From an uncultured Phascolarctobacterium sp. (lineage in GTDB: Bacteria > Bacillota > Negativicutes > Acidaminococcales > Acidaminococcaceae): a DNA stretch of 64,000 nucleotides. The stretch is from NCBI GenBank assembly GCA_900551745.1, contig URXA01000004.1, positions 24,055 to 88,054 on the forward strand, read 5' to 3'. This document shows positions 28,163-36,700 of this stretch, one piece after another. Position 1 is the first letter of the stretch; each line of letters opens with the position of its first letter. The notes below the pieces were generated by a model. That model was not told the origin of the DNA and ran no database searches. It saw only the letters and a list, made by a program, of their open reading frames with translations. A program made the position numbers and the translations under genes.

Positions 28163-28356
28163 ACCATCACCGCCTCAGGATCGTCACTGTTATCCTTACA
28201 GGCCATTTTTTTACTGCGGGACAACGCCCCTCTTTGAGAACACTTAAACCTTAATCTGTTCACCTCGCGCAATAAAGCAATATAGCTCGCTTTATCAACA
28301 GTGATAGTGCTCTCGTCATTGTTTTCAATCTCTTTGATAATTTTCTTTAATTTCAT
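28159..28356 (-). CDS. Small protein of unknown function heading the TonB operon
   Basis: About 65 residues, charged and mainly helical (KLKKIIKEIENNDES, then SYIALLREVNRLRFKCSQRG). No family is recognised. It overlaps the TIM-barrel gene by 4 bp (ATGA), which argues that it is translated. The ATG at 28356 lacks a good ribosome site. A strong AGGAGG sits about 30 bases further up, and an in-frame TTG at 28401 is the alternative start. Confidence 0.45.
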   Translation of the reverse strand: MKLKKIIKEIENNDESTITVDKASYIALLREVNRLRFKCSQRGALSRSKKMACKDNSDDPEAVMV

Positions 28357-28430
28357 ACCCGTATTGGGCTGCTGCAGCCAAAACAGCCCTCCCTCCTTCA
28401 AGTGACTTGCGCCTTGTATCCAAAAACAAA

Positions 28431-28461
28431 ACAGGAAACTGCCAATGCGTCAGTTTCCTGT
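28431..28461 (-). terminator. Riboswitch-associated terminator before the TonB operon
   Basis: An 11-bp perfect stem (ACAGGAAACTG with its complement) and a 9-nt loop, followed on the minus strand by TTTGTTTTT. It lies between the cobalamin aptamer and the first gene, so it is the likely expression platform. Confidence 0.85.
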
Positions 28462-28599
28462 CAAAATACATCATCACCACGCACCAGGATACATAGCCGC
28501 CAAGCTGCAAAATACAGCAAAAAAGCGACAGTACTGTTTTCCATCAAATAAACAGTACAAATGTATCCACCTTGTGCATCGCAAGTCTTTACGGATGTT

Positions 28600-28766
28600 A
28601 AAACAGGCAGTTCTCCTGGCTTCGGATCGTCGCTAGGCCACGCCTTCTCAGGTCTCCCCAATGGACGAATGTGGCTTTGCTACCCGTTACAGTTGCGGGA
28701 CAGCGCAGGTCTTACACCTGCTTCTCTATTAAGTCCTTCCAGCAATAGCTTTCAGACACCTGTTTT
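28600..28766 (-). promoter_or_regulatory. Cobalamin riboswitch, ExbB-ExbD-TonB operon
   Basis: Read on the minus strand it has the aptamer landmarks in order: closing stem AAAACAGG (28759-28766) with its partner at 28600-28607, TTAATAGAGAA, GCTGTCCCGCAACTGTAA, and the B12 box GCCAGGAGAACTGCC. Together with the terminator at 28431-28461 it should switch off the operon when cobalamin is plentiful. Confidence 0.95.
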
Positions 28767-28839
28767 CTTAACTATATGAAATTATTAGAACTGAAATGCT
28801 TAGCTTATTCGTAATGCTTTTCAAATAACTTATATAACC

Positions 28840-28868
28840 ATTATAAACTTCTTGCTTTTTGTAGTCAA
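28840..28868 (-). promoter_or_regulatory. Promoter of the cobalamin-controlled TonB operon
   Basis: On the minus strand, -35 TTGACT (28863-28868), a 17-bp spacer and -10 TATAAT (28840-28845). It lies about 70 bases before the aptamer. Confidence 0.8.
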
Positions 28869-28895
28869 GTAAACTTTCACCTTAATATCCTCTGA

Positions 28896-29816
28896 TCACG
28901 AAAAAATTTTTTTTATTTTCTGCATGATCGTCACATTATCACTTTTTTTTAAAGCTTCGCTTTCAACCATTACAATATCCTGAGCCAGTAATCCTTTTCG
29001 TACATATAAAACCGGTGTATTCTCTTCTGCGATCCCCTTTAAAAGCAATGCCGCCTTAGCCTGATCAAAAGCCTGCTGTAAATTCTGCCCAAACCCGATA
29101 CTGGAATAAAACTGCGCCGCAAAAACTATTGCTGCCTCGTCACCTATCTCGGTATTCATTCCAATAGCAGCCTCAACCTTATCGACAACAGCCTGAGCTT
29201 CCTTCTGCGAAAAACAGGCGTTAAAAAAAATCATCCTCACCTTTTTAGACGCTGAAGCCACAGCAGCGGCTATAGCTTCTTTAGAAACCATCGAAATATT
29301 ACCGCTGCCATCATCAAGAACTATTTCTCCCTTTTCAGAGCCATGCCCCGAAAAATGAATTATCTCCGGATCAGTTTCATTGATCGCCTGCAAAATATCC
29401 AGCGATTGTACCGCCCAGCGGCTAAAAAACTCGATCCCGTCACGTCCTTCCGACTTGCGGATAGCTTCAGTTATCGACCTGACCTCCTGGTCTAAAGCCA
29501 GCTTCTGAGTATCCTGTGGATTAGCCGCTAAAAACAAAATCGTCAGCTTATCAACCGGCTGCTGCGGCTTGATCGCCTCCTCTATTTCTGCGCCAACCTG
29601 CAAAGCACGCTCGCGCATAAGCTGCGACTTCTGTCCGCATAAAAGAATAAACTTATTTTCTTCCTCCAGCAGCTCATTTTCTGTTTTGGCTATCTCCTGC
29701 TCTATCTCATTGATTTTTTTACAAGCTTCGGCCCTGTCATCCTTCAGCTGAACCAGTTTAGTCTTTTTATTCATGATCGAAGCTTGGGCCTTTGCAAATT
29801 CTTTATCGTTCATCAT
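28896..29816 (-). CDS. CHAT-domain caspase-like protease with intact catalytic dyad
   Basis: A 306-residue protein. Residues 5-85 form a charged coiled coil. From about 90 a CHAT domain begins (TILFLAANPQDTQKL), with the catalytic His in HFSGHG (H158) and Cys in FFNACFS (C201). There is no signal peptide. CHAT proteases are caspase relatives that cleave a partner protein, often in defence or death-like systems. It overlaps the amidase gene by 4 bp (ATGA) and is last in a cassette that also holds a CHAT homologue lacking both catalytic residues. Its substrate is unknown; the cassette's other proteins are the first candidates. Confidence 0.88.
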   Translation of the reverse strand: MMNDKEFAKAQASIMNKKTKLVQLKDDRAEACKKINEIEQEIAKTENELLEEENKFILLCGQKSQLMRERALQVGAEIEEAIKPQQPVDKLTILFLAANPQDTQKLALDQEVRSITEAIRKSEGRDGIEFFSRWAVQSLDILQAINETDPEIIHFSGHGSEKGEIVLDDGSGNISMVSKEAIAAAVASASKKVRMIFFNACFSQKEAQAVVDKVEAAIGMNTEIGDEAAIVFAAQFYSSIGFGQNLQQAFDQAKAALLLKGIAEENTPVLYVRKGLLAQDIVMVESEALKKSDNVTIMQKIKKIFS

Positions 29817-30340
29817 ATTTCCGCCTGCCTGAAATACTCGTCGATACCGGCGGCAATAGCCCCGGCAAAAGCCGGCATATCATTTTCTAAAAGCTCAAGA
29901 TCATCATTATTATCAATAAAAGCCAGCTCCACCAAAATAGCCGTCATAACAGTCCGGCGCAGTACATACAGCCCCTGGCGCTCTTTGCAGCCACGGTCTA
30001 TCGTCGGCACCTTGCTCAAAATCTTCTTCTGCACAGCCTCACCCAAAAGTCGGCCCTGCTCGCTGTAATATAAAGTTTCTGTACCGCGGGCATTGCGGCC
30101 CGGCGAAGCATTGCAATGCAGTGAAACAAAAATATCAGCCGGCCAGTCGTTAGCAGCAGCCACCACAGCATCCAGATCATCACTCTGCAGCAACATCACC
30201 TCATGCCCCGCTCTTTTTAAACCGCGTTCCAGCAAAGCTCCGGCCTGTTTGGTAACATCAGCCTCACGTACATCATAATCAATGTTCACAGCACCGCTGT
30301 CAACGTTCGGGTCATGCCCAGGATTAACAAAAACCTTCAT
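29813..30340 (-). CDS. N-acetylmuramoyl-L-alanine amidase (Amidase_3) without signal peptide
   Basis: A 175-residue zinc amidase that would cut the bond between muramic acid and the peptide stem of peptidoglycan. It opens with the family motif FVNPGHDPNVDSGAVN, carrying the first zinc His. The second ligand is Glu in VREADVTKQ, the third His in FVSLHCNASPGR, and the catalytic Glu lies in ILVELAFIDNNDD. It is just the bare catalytic domain, with neither signal peptide nor cell-wall binding repeats, unlike housekeeping AmiA/CwlM types but like phage or effector enzymes. Being translationally coupled to a CHAT protease it may be held inactive or released by cleavage (inference). Confidence 0.9.
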   Translation of the reverse strand: MKVFVNPGHDPNVDSGAVNIDYDVREADVTKQAGALLERGLKRAGHEVMLLQSDDLDAVVAAANDWPADIFVSLHCNASPGRNARGTETLYYSEQGRLLGEAVQKKILSKVPTIDRGCKERQGLYVLRRTVMTAILVELAFIDNNDDLELLENDMPAFAGAIAAGIDEYFRQAEI

Positions 30341-30383
30341 TGCCCACGCCCCCTTAAATGTACAAATCCTTTAAAACAACAGC

Positions 30384-30902
30384 TTAATTAGTTGTCGTAT
30401 CTACTGCCTCTGCACTCCAAACAACCTTCATCAGCAAAGGATACTCTTCCAATAAATGTTCTAAGATAACATCAATGCTCACCTGCAGCAGCTCGGCATC
30501 AAAACCGTCATCCGTATTCAAAAGGCAGCAGTCCAGTTCAACATCGCCGCTGACACCCGTAGAATATTTAAACAACTTATATTTACGATTCTGTTCATCC
30601 AAATACTTCAACAGCGCTGCCTCATTTTCGGCTTTACGTGCCGCAGGCGCAACCAGTACCTTGATCACCGTATACAAGCTGTCATCTGTATATACCAAAA
30701 GCGGCAGATTCTGACCATTGACATCCAAAATAGTTCTGAACAAAACCGTATGCAGCTCGTCGCCTACGATCTGGGCGCCAAAACAGGTAATATTCTTCTT
30801 CACCAAAAGCTCCTGCCATTTCTGCGCCTTCACATTCAAAGCATTGCTTTCTGCAGGCTTATTATCATTACCCGCAAATTTCAAAATATCAGTCTCACTC
30901 AT
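30384..30902 (-). CDS. Protein of unknown function in the CHAT cassette (YbjN-like shape)
   Basis: A 172-residue cytoplasmic protein, acidic and without membrane segments. Alternating strands and helices (WQELLVKKNITCFGAQ, LPLLVYTDDSLYTVIKVLVA, ELLQVSIDVILEHLLEEYP) resemble the YbjN or secretion-chaperone shape, but I cannot assign it with confidence. It lies in the same direction between the secreted protein and the amidase, with short gaps, so it probably belongs to the CHAT operon. A chaperone or inhibitor role for the amidase would fit. Confidence 0.65.
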   Translation of the reverse strand: MSETDILKFAGNDNKPAESNALNVKAQKWQELLVKKNITCFGAQIVGDELHTVLFRTILDVNGQNLPLLVYTDDSLYTVIKVLVAPAARKAENEAALLKYLDEQNRKYKLFKYSTGVSGDVELDCCLLNTDDGFDAELLQVSIDVILEHLLEEYPLLMKVVWSAEAVDTTTN

Positions 30903-30940
30903 TCTCGTTCTCTCCTTAGTTTTAAATGATATATTTTAGA

Positions 30941-31498
30941 TTATTCTTCGCCTTCCAGCCTCAATTGCGAAACAGGAATATGCGTTAGAATCTCCAGCAT
31001 GATCTCCGCAAAACTGTGCGCTGGAACAGGCTTCCATTCAGATTTTTTATCGCTGCTTTGCAAAACAGCGCCGCCTTTGCTGTAAACAACACTGTGCAGC
31101 TCGCGGTACTGTTTGGTGCGCAGATTAAACAGCAGCACCTGCGTGCAGGATTCCACGCTGTCACCATCTTTCAGCTTTTGGGCAAATACTTTGGTATCCA
31201 AATGCTTCTTCAAATCTTCGTTCATAAAAACAGTTTTGACCTCGGCCTGCAAAATATTCCTGTCTTTATCGCCAAATGCTCCCCTGGTCATAAAAACACT
31301 ATCTTTAGCTATATAATATCTGCCGGTCGAATTTTCCATAACCTCAGTCCAGCGCGCCGCCTCTTTTTCAGCAGCCGTCTGCTGCGGCTGCACGCTTATC
31401 TGCCAATCCATACCGCTGCCGCTTTCCTCGGCAGCGAAGCCCTGCGCTGCTATTAAAACACTTAAACTGAAAATAACTGCCGCAATGAATTTCATCAT
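30941..31498 (-). CDS. Secreted protein resembling the surface-adhesin E type
   Basis: A 185-residue exported protein with a signal peptide (about residues 1-22; AQGFAAEES). The mature part has W..V.....GRYYIAKDSV, VKTVFMNED and a late VLLFNLRTKQYREL, a pattern seen in small proteins related to Haemophilus surface-adhesin E. The similarity is by eye only. It lies between the inactive CHAT homologue and the unknown gene, all on one strand. Its export contrasts with the signal-less neighbours. Confidence 0.65.
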   Translation of the reverse strand: MMKFIAAVIFSLSVLIAAQGFAAEESGSGMDWQISVQPQQTAAEKEAARWTEVMENSTGRYYIAKDSVFMTRGAFGDKDRNILQAEVKTVFMNEDLKKHLDTKVFAQKLKDGDSVESCTQVLLFNLRTKQYRELHSVVYSKGGAVLQSSDKKSEWKPVPAHSFAEIMLEILTHIPVSQLRLEGEE

Positions 31499-31535
31499 AT
31501 TACCTCACAACTTCCACTATTTTGCAAATACTACT

Positions 31536-32153
31536 TCAATTCAAAGTTGACGGTGACCGTCTTGGTACGCCTACATCACGCAAACAGTATTTATCCGGGT
31601 CAATATCATTTCTAAACCGCAACACCAGCTTACGCTCGCCCTCCGGCAGCGCCTGCCACACCTTACCAAAACTGAAACCAACAGAATTACCAAAACCCAA
31701 AGCCATATAAAAACCACCTGCAAACTTTTTACTTATTTCAGTTTCTCCGCGCTGCTGCATCCCTACCAAAAACGCTATTTTGCCACCGGCCGCTGCCAGT
31801 TCACTATCCTTTACTGCACCGTTAAAATACACCAGCTTAACACCATCTAAGGCACGCGACAGTTTTTTTAATAAATTACTTTTACTGCACCAGTCGCTGG
31901 TACTGCCATCATCATTTTTAAAAACAAAATTACCGCTGGCAGTACATTCACCACAAAAATGAATCACATCCGGACGCATATCAGCAGCTGCCGCAGCAAC
32001 TTCCGCCGGATTCAAAGCTCGTACACTTTGCAGCACGTAACTATTATTACAAGGCTCGTTGTTTAAACGCTTCAACAGCAACGAACCTTCATCTAAACCA
32101 GTCATCGGTTCGGCAGCTACCAGAAGCAGCTTTATTTTTGCAGTAGTTTCCAT
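31536..32153 (-). CDS. Degenerate CHAT-domain protein (pseudoprotease)
   Basis: A 205-residue CHAT-like protein starting at ATG 32153, eight bases after AAGGAG. It aligns by eye with the active CHAT protein: PDVIHFCGEC stands for PEIIHFSGHG, so the catalytic His is Glu (E69), and VYFNGAVK stands for IFFNACFS, so the catalytic Cys is Ala (A113). The rest of the fold (GNFVFKNDDGS, FAGGFYMALGFGNSV) is kept and the frame is open, so it is a maintained pseudoenzyme rather than debris. It may regulate, or present substrate to, the active CHAT protease three genes on. Confidence 0.8.
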   Translation of the reverse strand: METTAKIKLLLVAAEPMTGLDEGSLLLKRLNNEPCNNSYVLQSVRALNPAEVAAAAADMRPDVIHFCGECTASGNFVFKNDDGSTSDWCSKSNLLKKLSRALDGVKLVYFNGAVKDSELAAAGGKIAFLVGMQQRGETEISKKFAGGFYMALGFGNSVGFSFGKVWQALPEGERKLVLRFRNDIDPDKYCLRDVGVPRRSPSTLN

Positions 32154-32181
32154 TATTATCACTCCTTGAACAAGAAAATTT

Positions 32182-32284
32182 ATGCTATTTAAGCACCGAA
32201 AACACCTGAACCCCTGCGGTACTTAAATAGCATAACTGCCGTATCAGCCGCCGCACAAGCGGCGGGTAGTGACGATACGGCAGT
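32182..32284. repeat. Two tandem complex hairpins between the propeller gene and the CHAT homologue
   Basis: Hairpin 1: ATGCTATTTAAG (32182-32193) with its complement 32222-32233, extended by ACCG/CGGT. Hairpin 2: ACTGCCGTATC (32235-32245) with 32274-32284, holding an inner GC-rich stem CCGCCGC/GCGGCGG (32248-32254 with 32259-32265, loop ACAA). They may be a terminator/attenuator pair or an RNA-processing site that sets relative expression in the cassette. Confidence 0.75.
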
Positions 32285-32338
32285 AAAAACAATGCTAAAA
32301 ACTTAAGTTGGAAACAAGCTCATCACACAGCGATTTGC

Positions 32339-33661
32339 TTATTTTTCCTTTCTTTCCAAATCTTCCGGACGAGCCAGACGTTTAGCCATCTTCGTAACGC
32401 TTGCTTTAGCAGTTGCCAGGCCACGTGTCGCAGCAGCAGTTCTTTCAATTACCATAGCCGCAGTATTGATGACATAACCAGTCGCAGTCCCATTTGCAAA
32501 GTCGCCTGCAGATTTAACCGTACTCAAAGCACCTGCAGCATCAATATCTAAAGAAGTATCAATGCTTTGGAACTTCACGCCGTCAACCAGATACAGGTCG
32601 TTGCCTTCGCCCGGCAGTAAAGCAAAACATGGTGAAGCAGGAGAAACTGTAGCAGTCTTATATTTAGCGCCAGTGCCAAACCCGCCAGCCTGCAAGTCAG
32701 CCTCAGTAGTTTGGATAACAATATAGCTATACTGAGAATACGCAGTATTATAATGAGCTGCCAACACATAAGCTTTGTTATTAACAAAAGCTACATCAAC
32801 AAAATCACCGCCAAAACTATTGGGGATAGCACTAACATCAATTTCTGCTAGAAAAGATGGAGCAGTACCAGAAATATCAAACACTTCCAGTTTCGACGCA
32901 GGATTGCCATTGGCCTGCTGTGCGCCGCCAACAGAAGTTACATAAGCATAATCTCCGTTAACAACTACACCGGTTACATTATTTCCAGCCAAATCCATTT
33001 CGGCAGTACCAGTGCCAGCAAGCGGGATCTTAACAATAGCTGACTCGCCAAAGGTGTATGTCCAACCGCTGTTAGTAAAGCGTCCGAAAACTGCAATCAG
33101 ATAAGCAGAACTGCCGCTGATTTGCAAATCAAGGCCATAGCCAGCGCCTTTCCATTGCGTAGTATCGCCATCAATATCCGGCGTAAATTCATAAGCATAA
33201 CCAGTCTCACTAAAAGCATCCGCCGCCATGTTATATTTGTAAATATAGCATTTACGGGTAGTAGGATCGCAGTCGTTAGCAATCATATACATAACGTCGT
33301 CATAGACAACAATACCATAAGGATTGGTAGTAGACCATTGCTGCACGCCAGTAACAGGCGAAGTCGCATTACATTGAGCTGTTTGCTTCTGCGACCAGTT
33401 GGAAGGATCGTAAATACCATACAAACCTCTGCCAGACTGCCCCAACTCGCCGACGCCGCTGTAATCATAGCTGTTGACCAAAGTACGCAAAGTACCGGTA
33501 ATACTGATTGGCAAAACACGCGGGTCAGTAGTCATATTGGTACCGGAAATGATTTGAGTAACAGCTGTTTCCGTAGCCGTCACTCCAACAGTACAAGCGC
33601 CTACCCAGCCGACGCTATACCCGCTGTTTACTAATCCTGCTGCTAATTTTTCACTTGCCAT
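32339..33661 (-). CDS. Propeller-like protein of unknown function in the CHAT cassette
   Basis: A 440-residue protein from ATG 33661, eight bases after AAGGAGG. Repeated units look like beta-propeller blades: YGIVVYDDVMYMIAND, VTGVVVNGDYAYVTSV, DVAFVNNKAYVLAAHYN, each followed by a strand such as KLEVFDISG. The C-terminus is basic and helical (KASVTKMAKRLARPEDLERK). There is no signal peptide although the composition (Ala, Thr, Ser, Asn-rich) is that of an exported protein. No family is recognised. It follows the third double-barrel gene by 130 bp with no clear terminator between, so it may share that riboswitch-controlled transcript. It could be the CHAT substrate. Confidence 0.7.
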   Translation of the reverse strand: MASEKLAAGLVNSGYSVGWVGACTVGVTATETAVTQIISGTNMTTDPRVLPISITGTLRTLVNSYDYSGVGELGQSGRGLYGIYDPSNWSQKQTAQCNATSPVTGVQQWSTTNPYGIVVYDDVMYMIANDCDPTTRKCYIYKYNMAADAFSETGYAYEFTPDIDGDTTQWKGAGYGLDLQISGSSAYLIAVFGRFTNSGWTYTFGESAIVKIPLAGTGTAEMDLAGNNVTGVVVNGDYAYVTSVGGAQQANGNPASKLEVFDISGTAPSFLAEIDVSAIPNSFGGDFVDVAFVNNKAYVLAAHYNTAYSQYSYIVIQTTEADLQAGGFGTGAKYKTATVSPASPCFALLPGEGNDLYLVDGVKFQSIDTSLDIDAAGALSTVKSAGDFANGTATGYVINTAAMVIERTAAATRGLATAKASVTKMAKRLARPEDLERKEK

Positions 33662-33790
33662 TTTCACAACCTCCTTAAAGTTAACTTATCTGCAGTCTGT
33701 TCCTGCTGCCATTCATTACTGTCTGTATTCAAACAGCATTTATATAAATCAGGTCAGCATCACCGTGCTGCCTCTGCCTTATAATAAAAT

Positions 33791-36700
33791 TTAGAAGCTG
33801 TATTCCAGCGTTGTGTAATACATACGGCCGGCCAACGGATAGAAAGAAGCCGTCTTAGGTCCATAAAACATACCGGTAGTAATGAAAACTTCCTTACCTT
33901 TGTCAAAAACATCATTGACGCCGGCGCTTAAACGCCATTTTTTATCAAATTTATATTTGACTCCCAAATCAACGATCGAATAAGAATCGCGCACGTCTAT
34001 TGCATCGGCATCGCCAGAATCAGTACCACGCAAGATCTCCTGATCGGTATAACGGTATTCTCCGAAAACGTTCAGTTTGTCACCGGGGAACAGATAATCA
34101 ACTCTGGCGCTGACGACCCATTCAGGTACAAAAGATGCTCCGCCTTGCGCCCAGTTATAGTTATAACCCAAGCCGTTACCCACTTCTTTACTTTTCTGCC
34201 AGGTTGCTGCCAAAGCCAGGTTCAAGCGCTGCCATTTCATATTATGGGCCAGTTCAAGACCATATGTTTCAATATTACCCGTCGGGCAATAACAACTTAG
34301 TCCATCTCCGCCACGCGGTGTCCACAGTACCAGCTGATTATTTGCTTTGCGCTGATACCAGGTAAGGATCGTATCCGTATCAGCCCCGGCCAGCTTGCCC
34401 TGCCAGTTCAGGCTGAAATCGAACTGACTGCCTGTTTCCCATAAGCCATTATCAATATTCCCGCCTTTACTGGCAACAGTAAAGACATAGTTTTGCCCAA
34501 CAAAGCCGCCGTCACCAAAGATTTCGTAGAAGTTGGGATGCCTGTTATAAGTACCCCAGGTAGATTTAAAGCTCCAGTGGTCATTGAGCTGTTTCTGCAG
34601 CGCCACGCCGCCTGAATACATCCAGCGGCTATCAGCATCGCCCAAATCACCAAGTCCTTCCATCTCTACTTTATCGGCACGCAGGATCGGCGTCAGCTTA
34701 AAATCGCCATCATCATTGAGGGTAATAGTGTCTTGCAAGGTCAAATGATATTCACGGTTATTATATTTGGAAAGCATTTTTCTAACGGTTCTATTAACAC
34801 CAGTTTGACTATCAATTTGTTCCTGCGTAAGATCCCATCTGTTGCCATTAGCATCCATAGTCTCACGAGTATAATCCGCATTGAATTCCAGCAAATGGTT
34901 GCTGCCCAGCTTCATCGCCGCATTCAAATTGCCGTTCCATTTTTTAGAACGCCAGGTCCCCCATAATTCACCCGGCAAATAATCGTCCTCATCCCTTTTG
35001 GCAAAAGGACTACCTGTTATTATTCCATTTTTTGTATCCTCTATTTGCCTGTAACCGCCTATATTAGTATAAGTTTTTTTGCTATCCAGATAGGCAATAT
35101 GCCACCCCAGATCAAGGTTGCCAAACGTATCACGACGCCCGATCAAAAATTCTTTATAATCAATATCCATATCAGCATCGAAATAGCCGGAATTTAAATA
35201 AGGAATTACATAGGTTCTATTTACTGCCCTTGCAAGCCCTTCATGCATCTTTTTCCAAACACCTTTAACTGTCCAGTGATCATCCTGCCATTTAAGCATG
35301 GCATTATTATTCTGATAACCGTTACTTTGGCGTTTGTAAGTGCCTGCAAGTACATTATTTTGGGTATTACTGCTATGCGGCCAAATATAATCAAAATCAC
35401 CCTGCCAGATATCGCGGGCATAGGTAGCCAGCAAACTGCCGCTGCCCAAAGGCATGCTGTATTCATAGGTACTGCTGTAGCCGCCATAGGATTTGATCCC
35501 CTGGGTGATATGCCCGTGCCCCTCATTAGGCTTTTTGGTGATGATATTGATAACACCGCCTAGTGGCGCACCGCTGAAGCGGGCCGGAACATAGCCACGG
35601 TAGACTTCGATACGTTCGATATTATCAGCCGGGATCGCCGACAGATTGACTGCCGCATCGCCGGCCAGGTTCATCTGCACGCCGTCTACAAACACACTGA
35701 CCTGCGCAGCCGTTGATCCACGTACACGCGCTACAGTATAATGTCCGACGCCATTAAGCCGCTGCACAAATAAGCCAGGCACTCTGTCCAGCAGTTCGGG
35801 CAGGTTCTTCTGCTCACCCTCGAATTGTGCCGGATAAATAACGCTTACCTGACCGGGGCTGAGATTCTTTTCCCAGTCGGGACGTTTAGCTTCAACAGTC
35901 AGCCCGCCCAGCTCAAATTCACCCATGCCGCCGGTGACTGTGCCGCTGACGCTGCCAGTATCATCGCTAACTACGCGGCTATTGGCTTCACCCATATCAT
36001 AAACATTCTGGCTGTCAGCGCTGCCGCTTTCGACAGTAACACTCTGCTGCGACTGCTGCATCTGCGGCAACTGCACGTTGCCGACCTTGGATGCCTGCCC
36101 TACCACCACGGTGGGCGCATTAGCTTTGGCAAAGCCGCCGCTTACAGACGGCTCCCCGCCTGAAGCGTTTACTTTAGCCGCTTTGCTGCCGCCGCTTTCA
36201 AAACCGCCCCAGCTGAAATTTAACCCGCCGTTGATGCTCCATTCGTTGCCTACGTCGCTGCCGGTAGTCTTAACAAAGTCAAGATTAAAGGTCCCATTTG
36301 AAGAAACCTTAACCTTGCCGCCAATGTTCCATTCCCACCAACTGTCATTGCCGCCCACAGTTTCAATCAGACGGCTTTGTGTACCGTAGCTCTGGTGCAA
36401 TTTTTGCCCACCGGCAAATTCGTGCCCCCAACTGACACCAGCATAAACATTACCTTTTTCACCAATATTTTTACCGGCTTTCAGCCCCAGCTTGCCAATG
36501 GCAGTATCGTAACCCTGCTCGTGTACGCCCAATCCATTGCTCAGACTATAATTACTTTCGTCCACATGACCGACATACAAAGATACGGAAGGTTCCCAGA
36601 ACCAGTTTGCTGCCAGCTGGTTGCGCTTGCCGTACTGAGCACCGATACCGTAAGCCCAGGTGCTGTTCTCGCCTTTGACCTTACCGATGCTGCCGTTGCC

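Noticed and set aside
28325..28510. Open frame between the cobalamin riboswitch and the TonB operon
   Set aside because: It spans the terminator hairpin and conflicts with the small gene that overlaps the TIM-barrel start.
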